Shown: positions 1 through 8,974 of the stretch, piece after piece
How the letters are laid out: each line of letters begins with the position of its first letter
How positions within the stretch are numbered: position 1 is the stretch's first letter
Source: Lentisphaerae bacterium ADurb.Bin082
GTDB lineage: Bacteria; Verrucomicrobiota; Lentisphaeria; Oligosphaerales; Oligosphaeraceae
DNA: 64,000 bases
Reading direction: 5' to 3'
Assembly: GCA_002070945.1 (NCBI GenBank)
Contig: MWEG01000092.1
Span: forward strand, 17,247 to 81,246
Notes under the pieces: generated by a model
The model's database searches: none
What the model saw: only the letters and a program-made list of their open reading frames with translations
Told to the model about the DNA's origin: nothing
Program-made: the position numbers and the translations under genes

Positions 1-2702
1 AGTGCCAGCAGATGGTTCGGGGCGCACACCGAGAACTCGCCGTCTTCATCCCATCGTACAGCCAGAAGACGCCGATCCAGGAGGTTCCGCACCTTGTTCT
101 TGCCGTTCACATCGCTGATGTCTGCCAACTCGCCGATCTGGCAGACATAGAAGGCCGCCCCGTAGGGCTTGTCGGCAGTCGGATCGCGAAAGATCGCTCC
201 GCGCTGCGTCGCGGGGCGAAACCGCTCCTGGACCTCATCGCACAACCCCTCGAAGAAGGGATCGCCGGGACGCAGGAAATGCACCCGTGTGCCCAACAGC
301 TCTCCTGGCGGAGGTTCCCGCCGCACCGACAGGTACTCCGGCAGGCCGTCGAGCAGGCGCGCGCCCATCTTCTGTACCCACGGCGCATCCGGGGTGTCAA
401 AACTCACCCGCGCCGCCCGACTCAGGTCGCCGCTTAGCGTGAAACTCAAAGGATCGGCGCTTTTCTCGACGAAGTTCTGAACGTAGGCTGGCAGGAGATG
501 CGTGAAGTTCTCCACATCCATCTCTGTCTGCAACTGGCCGATTCGCCGTCCGACGTCGCCAAACTGGGAGGCCTGCCGCCGCTGTTTCTCGACGGCCTCG
601 CGGAGCTTCTGTGTCGCCAGCCATGCATCCAACTGCTTCCGCCATTGCTCCGACTGCGGATGCAGCAGGCTATCCAATAGAAGATCGCGGATCGAGCTTT
701 CGGGCAACTGCTGGCCGATTACGTCGAACACCTTGTCAGTACTCAGAGCGCGACGAGCCTCGTCCAGCTTGTCCAGGATCACATGCAGCACGTCGCCTTC
801 CCGTGTCTGCTCCGCCACCAGGTTGAAGATGCGTACTTCGGAGTGCCGTTGGCCGAAGCGGTGCAACCGCCCCATCCGCTGTTCAAGCCGCGCCGGGTTC
901 CACGGGATATCGTAGTTGACCATGATCCAGGCAAACTGCAGGTTGATGCCCTCGCCGGCTGCATCGGTTGCCACCATGAGCGTCGCGCTGTTCTTCGGCG
1001 GGTTCAGTCGCGCCAGGTCCTCCGGCCGCATCAACTGCCCACGGAGTTCGACCGGCATGAAGAAGGCCCGCTGCCGCTCTCGCTCCGTCGCGTCCATGCC
1101 GCCGTGAATCACCGCCACCCGGTCCGTATAGCCGAGTGCGGCAAACTGATTCTGGAGATAGACCAGTGTGTCCCGGTGCTCTGTAAAAATCAGGACCTTC
1201 TCCCGGTGGTACTCGGGCGAGTCGATTAGTTCCCGAAGGCGGGCGAACTTCGCGTCCTCGTTCACCTTCTGGCCCAGTTCAAGAACGCCATCGATCAGCA
1301 GCAACTCCTGCTGCAACTGGCTCTGCGTCTTCGGTCGCATTGCTGCCAGAACCTGCTCTTCCAGGCGCTCGCTGCTCTCTGCCCCATCATCCGTCGGCTC
1401 GCTGTCATCGGCCGTGGCGGCGTCAATCTCGGCTATGAGCCGATCCAGAAGCCCCGGACTCGTGGCCGTAGGGGACTCCTGCTGAGCCAGGCGCTTCTCC
1501 TTGATTCGCCGCAGCGATTCGCTCAGCGCATAGGTTGAACTCGCGAGGCGACGCTGGAGCACCGCCACCACCATGGCGGCGGCGTTGCGATTCAACGCTC
1601 GGTTGTTTTCGTAACTCCACTGCAGATAGGCCGTTGCGGCCTCATAAAACTCACGTTCTTCAGGAGTCAGCGTCACGGGAATGGTCTGAGCCAGTCTCGG
1701 CTTGTATATCGGCTGGCCGTCGTAGGTCACCATCTCTTCCTTAAGGCGGCGAATGAAGTGCCGGTTCCGTTTCTGCTCCGTCAGAGTTCGCACGGCCTCT
1801 ACCGTCGAGAACACAGCAGGATCGAGCAGCCGCCAGATCGCGCAGTAAGGGAACTCCTTCCCCATGTGCGGAGTGGCGGTCAGCAGGAGGATGTTCGGCG
1901 CTCGCCGCGCCAACGCCTCCGCGAGCTGGTACCGCAAAGTCTTACTGTCGCCGCGATTCGGGTCGGACCAGGACAGCTTGTGGGCTTCGTCGAAGACAAC
2001 CAGGTCGAATCCCGACCCGTTAGGACTGGCAAGCCGCTCTCGGATGGCCGGAGTCGCGGCCGTATCGACACTCATGATGAAGTGGGGCACTTCCTTCTCG
2101 GCCAGGGGGTCGCGGTTGCGGAAGTCCGCTCCTCGGAGAATCGTGAAATCCAACTCGAAGAAGAACCGCAGCTCACGCTGCCAGTTGAAGACCAGCCCCG
2201 CCGGGCAACAGATCAGCACGCGGTGAATGCGCCCACGGTTCAGCATTTCCAGGATGTACAACCCCGCCATGATCGTCTTGCCCGCGCCCGCATCGTCAGC
2301 CAGCAGGAATCGCAGCGGGGACACGGGGAGAAGGTGCTCGTACACGGCTATGCGCTGGTGCGGCAACGGCACCACGCGTGACAACTCCAGGCCATAGGCC
2401 TTGTTGAAGAGATGCCCGTTCCGCAGCCGCACCGAATCAACGACCAGTTTCACCGACTCCGGGTCGCCCTCGAAGTCCAACTGGACGGGCATGTCCAGCG
2501 GCAACTGAGGTTCGCTACCAGCGGCCTTCGTCAGGTACTCCGCATGGAGTTCCCGTATCCGCATCTCCCGATCCGGCTGCGGCGTGTTGTGTCCACGCTC
2601 CCAGCGGTTCACGGCAGTGAAAGACACCCCGAGCTGCGCGGCAAACTGCTGCTGCGTAAGCCCGAGCGCCTTCCGAACTTTCCTGATTTCTGCTGCTGTC
2701 AT
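1..2702 (-). CDS. XRE-type HTH / SNF2-family helicase fusion (partial, runs off the left edge)
   Basis: The minus-strand frame is open from an ATG at 2702 to the window edge, giving about 900 residues without a stop. Residues 2-60 are an XRE/HigA-like helix-turn-helix (LGLTQQQFAAQLGVSFTAVN, then RWERG). A superfamily-2 helicase core follows: Walker A DDAGAGKTIMAG (Lys at about 142), DEAH box VVFDEAH (Asp at about 238), LLLTATPH (motif III), and motif VI QRMGRLHRFGQ near residue 610. This order is that of SNF2/RapA-like ATP-dependent translocases, which move on duplex DNA. Similar SNF2 proteins occur in phage-defence systems such as DISARM, but no partner gene is visible, so a defence role is inference. 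The start is set by the complete HTH; everything upstream is non-coding. The C-terminus is missing. Confidence 0.9.
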   Translation of the reverse strand, partial: MTAAEIRKVRKALGLTQQQFAAQLGVSFTAVNRWERGHNTPQPDREMRIRELHAEYLTKAAGSEPQLPLDMPVQLDFEGDPESVKLVVDSVRLRNGHLFNKAYGLELSRVVPLPHQRIAVYEHLLPVSPLRFLLADDAGAGKTIMAGLYILEMLNRGRIHRVLICCPAGLVFNWQRELRFFFELDFTILRGADFRNRDPLAEKEVPHFIMSVDTAATPAIRERLASPNGSGFDLVVFDEAHKLSWSDPNRGDSKTLRYQLAEALARRAPNILLLTATPHMGKEFPYCAIWRLLDPAVFSTVEAVRTLTEQKRNRHFIRRLKEEMVTYDGQPIYKPRLAQTIPVTLTPEEREFYEAATAYLQWSYENNRALNRNAAAMVVAVLQRRLASSTYALSESLRRIKEKRLAQQESPTATSPGLLDRLIAEIDAATADDSEPTDDGAESSERLEEQVLAAMRPKTQSQLQQELLLIDGVLELGQKVNEDAKFARLRELIDSPEYHREKVLIFTEHRDTLVYLQNQFAALGYTDRVAVIHGGMDATERERQRAFFMPVELRGQLMRPEDLARLNPPKNSATLMVATDAAGEGINLQFAWIMVNYDIPWNPARLEQRMGRLHRFGQRHSEVRIFNLVAEQTREGDVLHVILDKLDEARRALSTDKVFDVIGQQLPESSIRDLLLDSLLHPQSEQWRKQLDAWLATQKLREAVEKQRRQASQFGDVGRRIGQLQTEMDVENFTHLLPAYVQNFVEKSADPLSFTLSGDLSRAARVSFDTPDAPWVQKMGARLLDGLPEYLSVRREPPPGELLGTRVHFLRPGDPFFEGLCDEVQERFRPATQRGAIFRDPTADKPYGAAFYVCQIGELADISDVNGKNKVRNLLDRRLLAVRWDEDGEFSVCAPNHLLA

Positions 2703-2877
2703 ATCGATGTAGTATCTGCCTTCCGGTGGTGGATAAAGTGCAATATAGCGTCTGCTATATGGCGATGCAAGCCAAGACTGAAGATTCTGTTTTCACACCC
2801 GCGCGAGGGGAAGCGGCAAAGGCCGCGACGGGGGCTGCGGAGCGCGGGCTGGCAGCCAGTCGTGTCCGCGCCTAGCG

Positions 2878-2982
2878 CGAGTTAACAGCTGACAGCGGTC
2901 TGGCGGCCTGCCGAAAACGGCGGAGAGTGTTCGCTTTTCGGGGGAGCAATGCCGCGCCCATTCCCCGGCGACTGCTAACTCG
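2878..2982. repeat. Imperfect inverted repeat, 11-bp arms
   Basis: The arm CGAGTTAACAG (2878-2888) is matched by CTGCTAACTCG (2972-2982), 10 of 11 bases pairing, around about 83 bp of GC-rich DNA. The spacing resembles an integron attC site. However, the mismatch falls in the base triplet that should read GTT, and the neighbouring gene is not arranged as a cassette, so attC identity is not supported. A structured transcript or recombination site remains possible. Confidence 0.4.
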
Positions 2983-3121
2983 GGCGACGGGCGGGACAGA
3001 GAGGAACGGAGAGTTTCGGCACTCTCTCGGGCGTTCGGGCGGCCCCGGCGGCGGGTTCCGGTCCCGGACAGAGAGTGGCCGGGGCGCTGTGCCAAACCGG
3101 CGGGGGACGGCGGCCAGCGGT

Positions 3122-3189
3122 GCAAATCCCTTTGGGTGAGCGGGATTTGCGGCGCTTGAAGCAAGACGGCCAGCCGGGAGGCTGGCCGT
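3122..3189 (-). terminator. Two hairpins downstream of tRNA-Asn
   Basis: GCAAATCCC/GGGATTTGC (3122-3150, perfect 9-bp stem) and ACGGCCAGC/GCTGGCCGT (3166-3189, perfect 9-bp stem, 6-nt loop) lie just past the tRNA 3' end in its direction of transcription. Neither is followed by a good U-tract, so termination is a guess from position and stem stability. Confidence 0.4.
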
Positions 3190-3227
3190 AAAAGAAAAGG
3201 CTCCGATGGTTCGGGGCCGAAAAAGAA

Positions 3228-3302
3228 TGGCTCCGGCAGCTGGATTCGAACCAGCGACCAAGTGGTTAACAGCCACCTACTCTACCGCTGAGCTATGCCG
3301 GA
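3228..3302 (-). tRNA. tRNA-Asn (GTT)
   Basis: The minus strand folds into a full cloverleaf. The 7-bp acceptor stem pairs TCCGGCA with TGCCGGA, followed by discriminator G and an encoded CCA. The anticodon stem GGTGG/CCACT carries loop CTGTTAA, so the anticodon is GTT. The T loop reads GGTTCGAATCC. It stands alone, with GC-rich palindromic DNA on its 3' side and repeat family A on its 5' side. The 3' end points toward the helicase gene, the usual orientation for island insertion at a tRNA. Confidence 0.97.
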
Positions 3303-3411
3303 ACTGACTTTGTCCTTTTTGACAGAATGCCATTTAAGATAGTCGGCAATTGTAATTAAGCAAGCGGCAGCAGTGAAAATTTCCTGGAAAATGCGTTGAT
3401 TTTCGGCAATC

Positions 3412-3515
3412 GGTCAGTCTTCTGTAGTGCCTTTACAAGGCACCAGTTTTGGGGCACGTCTATCCCCAGGCTAAAGCCTGGGGTTAAGCATGGTTAAGCG
3501 CCTACGGCGCAAAAG
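3412..3515 (+). repeat. Dispersed repeat family A, copy 1
   Basis: This copy starts GGTCAGTCTTCTGTAGTGCC and continues through a palindrome CCCCAGG...CCTGGGG to TTAAGCGCCTACGGCGCAAA. The same order of blocks recurs near 52490-52583 and 59841-59945, and shorter matches occur at 32799 and 58632. This copy fills most of the gap between tRNA-Asn and the ybaK gene and is followed by CTCGCCCC heptamers near 3561-3588, a hallmark of family B. No ORF is associated. Confidence 0.8.
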
Positions 3516-3637
3516 GCTGTGGATTTGGTAGGCATGGCGGACAGCGTAGTTCAAACTCACTCTCGCCCCTCGCCTCTCGCCCCTAAGCGCAGCAAGCGCT
3601 GTGCTTGGCTCGTGGCTGTGGCGGCTGGCTATGGATT

Positions 3638-4153
3638 TCAGTCGAGTTTTTCGATGGCCACTTCGACGGGTGTTGGCTTGAGGATGCGAACCAGGTCTGC
3701 GGGCGCCATTTCGAGGATAAAGCCGCGGTGGCCACCATTGATGTAGATGAGGTCGAGGTCCAAAATGGTTTTTTCGACGAAGATCGGCATGACCCGGCGC
3801 GTCCCAAATGGCGAGGTGCCGCCAACACGGTAGCCGGAATTGTGTTCGGCTTGCTCCGGAGCACAGGGCGCAACCGACTTGACGCCAAGGAAACGGGCGA
3901 GATTCTTGAGGGATACGCTGCGGTCGCCGTGCATGAGAATGATGAGCGCTTTCTTGGCGTCGGTTTCCATGATCAGCGTCTTGACGATCTTGTGCTCATC
4001 AATGCCGAGGACAGAGGCGAGACGGCTGGTACCGCCCTTTTCGACATAGTCGTAAAACAACTCGCGATAGGGCGCCTTCTGAGCTTTCAAGAGGCGGATG
4101 GCCGGTGTCATGGGCGATTTTTTCGGCGTGGAACTTCCCGTAGGATTAGTCAT
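3638..4153 (-). CDS. ybaK: YbaK/EbsC-family aminoacyl-tRNA deacylase
   Basis: This 171-residue single-domain protein belongs to the YbaK/ProX editing family, which in trans hydrolyses mischarged tRNA, classically Cys-tRNA(Pro). Visible signatures are KTLIM near residue 60, a Lys-rich RSVSLKNLARFLG segment and the glycine-rich GYRVGGTSPFGTR loop, which forms the substrate pocket. The ATG at 4153 is preceded by GGAAAGGAG at suitable spacing; a longer upstream reading lacks a ribosome site and runs into repeat family C. It is the last gene of the minus-strand housekeeping run, separated from dus by a repeat. Family assignment is firm; substrate specificity is inferred. Confidence 0.93.
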   Translation of the reverse strand: MTNPTGSSTPKKSPMTPAIRLLKAQKAPYRELFYDYVEKGGTSRLASVLGIDEHKIVKTLIMETDAKKALIILMHGDRSVSLKNLARFLGVKSVAPCAPEQAEHNSGYRVGGTSPFGTRRVMPIFVEKTILDLDLIYINGGHRGFILEMAPADLVRILKPTPVEVAIEKLD

Positions 4154-4327
4154 AAGGTGACTCCTTTCCGCTGATAGAGCGCCGACAGCGCGAGATGAGG
4201 CCAAAGGGAAATAAATAAAATTTTTTACTTCATTGAATTTACCATGCCGCGGCTGTTTTTCTCCCCACAGCGCAAATAAAGGCATTGTTTTTTGGGGGCA
4301 GCGTGTAAAATTTGGTGGTGGATGCTT

Positions 4328-4450
4328 ATGTGTCGCCCTTTCAGGGCTCATAATTATATTCCATCTCACCCAGGGCGGCGCTCGCCCTTGGCGGGCTTCG
4401 CTTGCCCTGGGCTGGTATGTCATGCCCCGTTGGGGCTTTTTGTGTCACCG
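4328..4450 (+). repeat. Dispersed repeat family C, copy 1 (overlaps the dus 3' end)
   Basis: Blocks ATGTGTCGCCCTTTCAGGGC, CCATCTCACCCAGGGC and a GCTTCGCTTGCCCTGGGCT segment recur in the same order at 24480-24565 and in reverse at 24655-24738. The element spans the stop codon of dus, so the last residues of that protein are encoded inside the repeat. Confidence 0.75.
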
Positions 4451-5385
4451 CCCCCGTCGAGACTACCGGGCAGGGCGTAGTCAATACCCATAGCGCGGGC
4501 GACGTGGATGACAAAGCCGCGTTTTTTGACTGGCAGGCCGGATTGTTCGCTTAAGTCATGCAGGAAGCTGACTTTGTCTTCCCTGGCCATGGGAGTGAAG
4601 GCCGGGCCGCCGAGAGCAGCGGCGATTTCGCGCAGCAGGCCGGGATTGCGGATGAGGCCGCGAGCCGGGGTGACGCCGTCAACTTGAGCGACTTCGCCCA
4701 TGCGGAGGGCGTCTTCGACGGTGAAGAGGTCGCCAGCGCCGAACAGGGGCGTGTCTGGAAGCAGGTCACGGAGGCGGCGCAGGCGCTCCAGTCCGTCGCC
4801 AATCGGTTGGTACATTTCGCGGACGGTGCGGAAGTGGCAGAAGACCAGGTCAGGGGCGGCGCGTCGCAGGGCGGCGGCAATGCCGGGCAATTCGTCCGGC
4901 GATTCAAAGCCGCAGCGGATTTTGACGCTGATGGCAGCGTTGCCGCAAGCCTGGCGCATGGCGTTGAGCGTCCTGGCGATCCAGTCTGGGTCGAGGAGAC
5001 GATAGCCCCCCGCCTGGTTGCCGATGACGGTCGGGCTGGGACAGGCGCAATTCAGGTCGATGACGCAAGCGCCGATGTCGTACAGGCGGTGGGCAGCGGC
5101 AGCCAGGCGGGCGCTGTCTACGCCCATGATTTGGGCGATCACGGGCTTACCGGTCGCCAGGTAGGGATTGAGCCATGCTGTCAAGCGGGAACGGCGGGGG
5201 ACGCCAGTCGAAATGCGCAGAAAGGGCGTATGCCAGGCGGTGACCAGGCCGCGGCTGGTCATGACGTCCAGGAAAGAGCCTTCGCTGATGCCTTCCATGG
5301 GGCCAGGCAGCAGGCGCGTAGGCAGAGCCTGGCCGTCTGGGAGGGGCAGCGGTTGCAGCCAGGCGGCGAGGCTGCGGTCAGTCAT
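4420..5385 (-). CDS. dus: tRNA-dihydrouridine synthase
   Basis: This FMN-dependent TIM-barrel enzyme of 321 residues reduces uridine to dihydrouridine in tRNA D loops. Motifs include the opening GPMEGISEGSF (the Dus A-P-M-E segment), QIMG (about residue 85), DLNCACPSPTV with the catalytic Cys near 111-113, SVKIRCG, the CHFRTV substrate segment and GAGD. The ATG at 5385 lies inside the last codons of dnaE (8-bp overlap), so the two are probably translationally coupled. The C-terminal residues GGGDTKSPNGA are encoded by repeat family C, suggesting that a repeat insertion changed the original stop. It cannot be assigned to DusA, B or C with certainty. Confidence 0.93.
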   Translation of the reverse strand: MTDRSLAAWLQPLPLPDGQALPTRLLPGPMEGISEGSFLDVMTSRGLVTAWHTPFLRISTGVPRRSRLTAWLNPYLATGKPVIAQIMGVDSARLAAAAHRLYDIGACVIDLNCACPSPTVIGNQAGGYRLLDPDWIARTLNAMRQACGNAAISVKIRCGFESPDELPGIAAALRRAAPDLVFCHFRTVREMYQPIGDGLERLRRLRDLLPDTPLFGAGDLFTVEDALRMGEVAQVDGVTPARGLIRNPGLLREIAAALGGPAFTPMAREDKVSFLHDLSEQSGLPVKKRGFVIHVARAMGIDYALPGSLDGGGDTKSPNGA

Positions 5386-8300
5386 CGCTGTTTCGCCACC
5401 AGCCGCCGCGGCGGTTCGGCTGCGGACGGGTGCGGTCGCCTTTGACGATGATCGCGTCCGCCCGGCAATAAGGCGCGATTTTGCGACGGAAATCGGCCGA
5501 GTAGCTCACGCCCATGTTTTCGCAGCGGGAGAACACCAGGTCGCCATTGGCCGCAACGAGGCCAAGTGAGAGGGGAACCGTGCCGCCGTGCTGGCGACAG
5601 GCATCGCGGATAGCGGCCAGGCTGGCTTTCGTGATGTCGCTTTCATAGAGCCTGATATGGACTTCCCGGGTGAGGGTTTGGGCGACCTGCTCGGGGGTCA
5701 GGATGGCGCGCGCTTGCAGGCGCATGGCCTCGTCCTGGTCGCGCTGGTTTAATTCCCCTTCCACGAAGACCACCTTGTTGTTGGTGAAGGCGGCTGGGTT
5801 CTTGCTGCGGATATCGTCGTATTCCTTAGGGAAGACCAGGCATTCGATGCTCCCGTCGCGTCCTTCCAGGTTGAGGATGACCCAGGCTTTGCCGTCCTTC
5901 TTGGTGACTTTGGGGTCGACGCCGTTGATGTAGGCGCCGACTCGCACCATGGTTCCGGGCGTCAGGCTGGGCAGAACGGCGATATCGTCGGTCTGGTAGG
6001 CGGCGATTATCTCCAGATATTCTTCGATTGGGTGTCCGGTCACATAGAAGCCGAGCAGGTCTTTTTCGAAGGTGAGCAGTTCGCTCAGGGGCCATTCCGG
6101 GAGGTCGGGGAGCGTCAGTTCGGTGTCTTTTTTGTCTTCGGGCGGGAGCAGGTCAAAGAGCGATCCCTGGCCGCATTCGCGGTCTTTGCGGGCTTCCTGA
6201 GCCCGGTTCATAGCGTCTTCGCAGACGGCCAGCAGTTGCGAGCGGCGAGCACCGAAGCAGTCCATGGCGCCAGCCTTGATCAAATTTTCCATCAGCCGCT
6301 TGGTATTGCCTTCGACCCGTTCGCAGAAGTCGAGCAGATCGCGGAAAGGCCCGCCTTCTTCGCGAGCCTTGATAATGCCAGAGACGGCGGCCGCGCCAAT
6401 GCCCTTGATGGCGGCCAGGCCAAAGCGGATGTTGCTGCCGTCCACCGAGAAGCAGGCGTCGCAAATATTCACGTCTGGCGGCAGGATAGTGATGCCCATG
6501 GCCCGGCATTCGCGGAGGAAGAAAGTCATTTTCTCGGCGTTGCCTAGTTCGCTGGTGAGGACGGCGGCCATGAATTCGGCGGGGAAATTGGCTTTCAGGT
6601 AGGCGGTCTGGTAGGAGAGCATGCCATACGCCGCGCTGTGGGATTTGTTGAAGCCGTAGCCCGCGAAGAGCAGGATTTTATCCCAGATGGCCTTGATGAC
6701 GTCGTCGTCAAGGCCGCGTTTGCGGCAGCCTTCTTGGAAATCGACGAGCATCTTGGCCATTTCCTCTGGATTTTTCTTGCCCATGGCGCGGCGCATGATA
6801 TCGGCCTGTCCAAGGGAGAATCCTCCGACTGCCTGGACGACCTGCATCACCTGCTCCTGGTAGAGCATGATGCCGTAGGTTTCGCGCAGGATCGGCTCCA
6901 TTTCCGGCACGTCGTAGGTCACCTCGATGCGCCCCATCTTGCGGTCGATGAATTCGTCGAGGAAGTTCATCGGTCCAGGGCGGTAGAGGGCGATGAGGGC
7001 GATAATGTCTTCGAGGCGGCTGACTCCGAAGCGTCGGCAGAGGTCTTGCATGCCGCCGGATTCGAGCTGGAACACGCCGATGGTGTTGCCCTTGTTGAGC
7101 AGGTCGTAGGCGGCCTGGTCGCCTTCGGGGATGGCGCTGGAAGTCATGTCAATGCCGCGGTTTTTGCGGATCAGGTTGAGGGCGTCCTGGATGATGGTCA
7201 GGTTGCGGAGCCCGAGGAAGTCCATTTTGAGCAGTCCGAGCTTTTCGCACGGCCCAGCAGGGAATTGGGTGATCGGTTCGTCGTTGGCGCCTTTGGCAAT
7301 GGGGCAGACATTGGCGACCGGCATGTCGCCGATGATGACGCCGGCGGCGTGTATGCTCATATTGCGGTTGAGGCCTTCGAGCACGGTGGCAAAGCGCCAG
7401 ACTTCCTTGACCCAGGCTTCGCGGCCGAGCAGTTCCTTCAGTTCCGCGCTTTCCTCCAAAGCCTTGGCCAGGGTCATCTTCGGGTCGGCTGGGATCAGCT
7501 TGGACAGGCGGTTGCCTTCCTCGAAAGTGCGTCCAAGGGCGCGGGCGACGTCTTTGATGACGGCTTTGGCCTTGAGCGTGCCGAACGTGCCGATTTGGAC
7601 GACGTTGGGGGCGCCGTAGCGTTGGCGGACGTATTCGATCACCTCGACGCGGCGGCGTTCGCACAGGTCAATGTCGAAGTCAGGCGGGCTGACGCGGTCG
7701 GGGTTGAGGAAGCGCTCGAAGAGCAGGTTGTAGCGGAGCGGGTCAATGTCGGTGATGCGGGTGAGGTAGGCCACCAGGCTGCCGGCGCCGCTGCCGCGTC
7801 CTGGGCCGATGGGGATGCCATGGCGCCTGGCGTAGTCCAGGAAGTCCCAGACCACGAGGAAATAGCTGGTGAAGCCAGTTTGGCGGATGATGCCGAGTTC
7901 GTACTCCATGCGCTGCACTTTGGCGGCCTGGTCGTCGTTGAGGTCAGGTGCCTGGACATCGAAGCCGTAGCGCTCTTTCATGCCTCTGGCGCAGATGGAG
8001 TGGAGGTACTCTTCGCGGCTGCCAGTGAAGTCTTCCGGCACGGGGAATTCTGGATAGTGGTTGACCTTGTCTTCGCTGACGGTCGGCAGGTGGACGTTGC
8101 AGCGTTCCGCGATGGCGACGGTGTTGGCTATGGCATCGGGCTGGTCAGGGAAGAGGCTGGCCATTTCTTCGGGGCTTTTGAAATAGTATTCCGGTCCTCC
8201 GGGGAAGCGGAAGCGGTCTGCATCGTGGATGGTGGTCTGGGTGCCGATGCAGAGAAAGAGATCGTGGGCCTCGGCGTGTTCTTTTTTCAAGTAGTGGGAG

Positions 8301-8923
8301 TCGTTCGTAGCGACGAGGGGGACGTTGCGGCGCCTGGCGAGTTCGACCAGCTTCTGGTTGACCTTTTCATCTTCTGGCAGGCCATGGTTTTGCAGTTCGA
8401 TGAAGAAGTGGTCTGGCCCGAAGATGGCGAGATAGTCGTCAAGCGCCTTTTCCGCGGCGGCGTCCGCTCCGATCAGGAATTTGGCGGCGATTTCTCCGCC
8501 CAGGCAGGCGCTGAGGGCGATGATGCCTTCGGCGCGCTGCTTGAGGATTTCCTTGTCAATGCGCGGCTTGTAGTAGAATCCTCGGAGCCAGGCTTCTTCA
8601 TTCAGGTGGCAGAGATTGACGTATCCCTGGTAGGTCTCAGCTAAGCAGACCAGGTGGAAGCCGGAATAGTGCTGTTCGTTGTTGTCCTGCTTGAAGCGGC
8701 TGCTCGGCGCGACATAGAATTCGCATCCGATGATAGGTTTGACGCCTTCGGCTTTCATGGCCGTGATGAATTCCATGGCGCAGCACATATTGCCATGATC
8801 TGTGCAGGCGACGGCGGGCATGCCGAATTCCTTGGCGGCCTTGGCGAGGCCTGCGCACCTGGCCGTGCCGTCAAGAAGGCTGAAGTCAGTATGGACGTGG
8901 AGATGGACAAAAGGGGGAGCCAT
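5378..8923 (-). CDS. dnaE: DNA polymerase III subunit alpha
   Basis: This is the replicative polymerase catalytic subunit, 1181 residues, full length for DnaE. An N-terminal PHP domain is visible (HLHVHTDFSLLDG, ACTDHGNM). The polymerase core has GPGRGSGAGS (about 374-383) and the catalytic aspartates in PDFDID (about 415-419). The tail carries an OB-fold segment near residue 990 (VRVGAYINGV). It is a DnaE rather than PolC because no DEDD exonuclease is inserted in the PHP domain. It is followed with overlap by dus and lies 51 bp downstream of the RNase E/G gene. The ATG at 8923 has a TAAGG element upstream, rather far away. Confidence 0.98.
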   Translation of the reverse strand: MAPPFVHLHVHTDFSLLDGTARCAGLAKAAKEFGMPAVACTDHGNMCCAMEFITAMKAEGVKPIIGCEFYVAPSSRFKQDNNEQHYSGFHLVCLAETYQGYVNLCHLNEEAWLRGFYYKPRIDKEILKQRAEGIIALSACLGGEIAAKFLIGADAAAEKALDDYLAIFGPDHFFIELQNHGLPEDEKVNQKLVELARRRNVPLVATNDSHYLKKEHAEAHDLFLCIGTQTTIHDADRFRFPGGPEYYFKSPEEMASLFPDQPDAIANTVAIAERCNVHLPTVSEDKVNHYPEFPVPEDFTGSREEYLHSICARGMKERYGFDVQAPDLNDDQAAKVQRMEYELGIIRQTGFTSYFLVVWDFLDYARRHGIPIGPGRGSGAGSLVAYLTRITDIDPLRYNLLFERFLNPDRVSPPDFDIDLCERRRVEVIEYVRQRYGAPNVVQIGTFGTLKAKAVIKDVARALGRTFEEGNRLSKLIPADPKMTLAKALEESAELKELLGREAWVKEVWRFATVLEGLNRNMSIHAAGVIIGDMPVANVCPIAKGANDEPITQFPAGPCEKLGLLKMDFLGLRNLTIIQDALNLIRKNRGIDMTSSAIPEGDQAAYDLLNKGNTIGVFQLESGGMQDLCRRFGVSRLEDIIALIALYRPGPMNFLDEFIDRKMGRIEVTYDVPEMEPILRETYGIMLYQEQVMQVVQAVGGFSLGQADIMRRAMGKKNPEEMAKMLVDFQEGCRKRGLDDDVIKAIWDKILLFAGYGFNKSHSAAYGMLSYQTAYLKANFPAEFMAAVLTSELGNAEKMTFFLRECRAMGITILPPDVNICDACFSVDGSNIRFGLAAIKGIGAAAVSGIIKAREEGGPFRDLLDFCERVEGNTKRLMENLIKAGAMDCFGARRSQLLAVCEDAMNRAQEARKDRECGQGSLFDLLPPEDKKDTELTLPDLPEWPLSELLTFEKDLLGFYVTGHPIEEYLEIIAAYQTDDIAVLPSLTPGTMVRVGAYINGVDPKVTKKDGKAWVILNLEGRDGSIECLVFPKEYDDIRSKNPAAFTNNKVVFVEGELNQRDQDEAMRLQARAILTPEQVAQTLTREVHIRLYESDITKASLAAIRDACRQHGGTVPLSLGLVAANGDLVFSRCENMGVSYSADFRRKIAPYCRADAIIVKGDRTRPQPNRRGGWWRNSDD

Positions 8924-8974
8924 GATGAGTAATTTGCCTTAGGGTTATGCGGGAGAGGATGCCGGCGGCTGCGG

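Larger units (their letters stand above)
2703..3227. other. GC-rich palindromic intergenic region
   Basis: No convincing gene is present. The stretch is visibly richer in GC than its surroundings and dense in inverted repeats: 11-bp arms at 2878-2888 and 2972-2982 (one mismatch), a GAGAGT/ACTCTC hairpin near 3010-3030, a perfect 9-bp arm pair at 3122-3150 and a perfect 9-bp arm pair at 3166-3189. It separates the helicase start from the 3' end of tRNA-Asn. The composition change supports a junction between imported and native DNA. Confidence 0.55.

Noticed and set aside
1758..2885. Plus-strand frames under the helicase
   Set aside because: The minus strand encodes a continuous helicase with HTH, Walker A, DEAH and motif VI; plus-strand frames lack domains.
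2878..2982. Integron attC site
   Set aside because: End arms pair well, but the required AAC/GTT core is mismatched and no cassette gene or integrase is seen.
4558..5445. 295-codon plus-strand frame
   Set aside because: Antisense to dus, which has clear motifs.
6638..8644. 668-codon plus-strand frame
   Set aside because: It lies fully antisense to dnaE, has no recognisable domain and reflects GC-rich codon bias.
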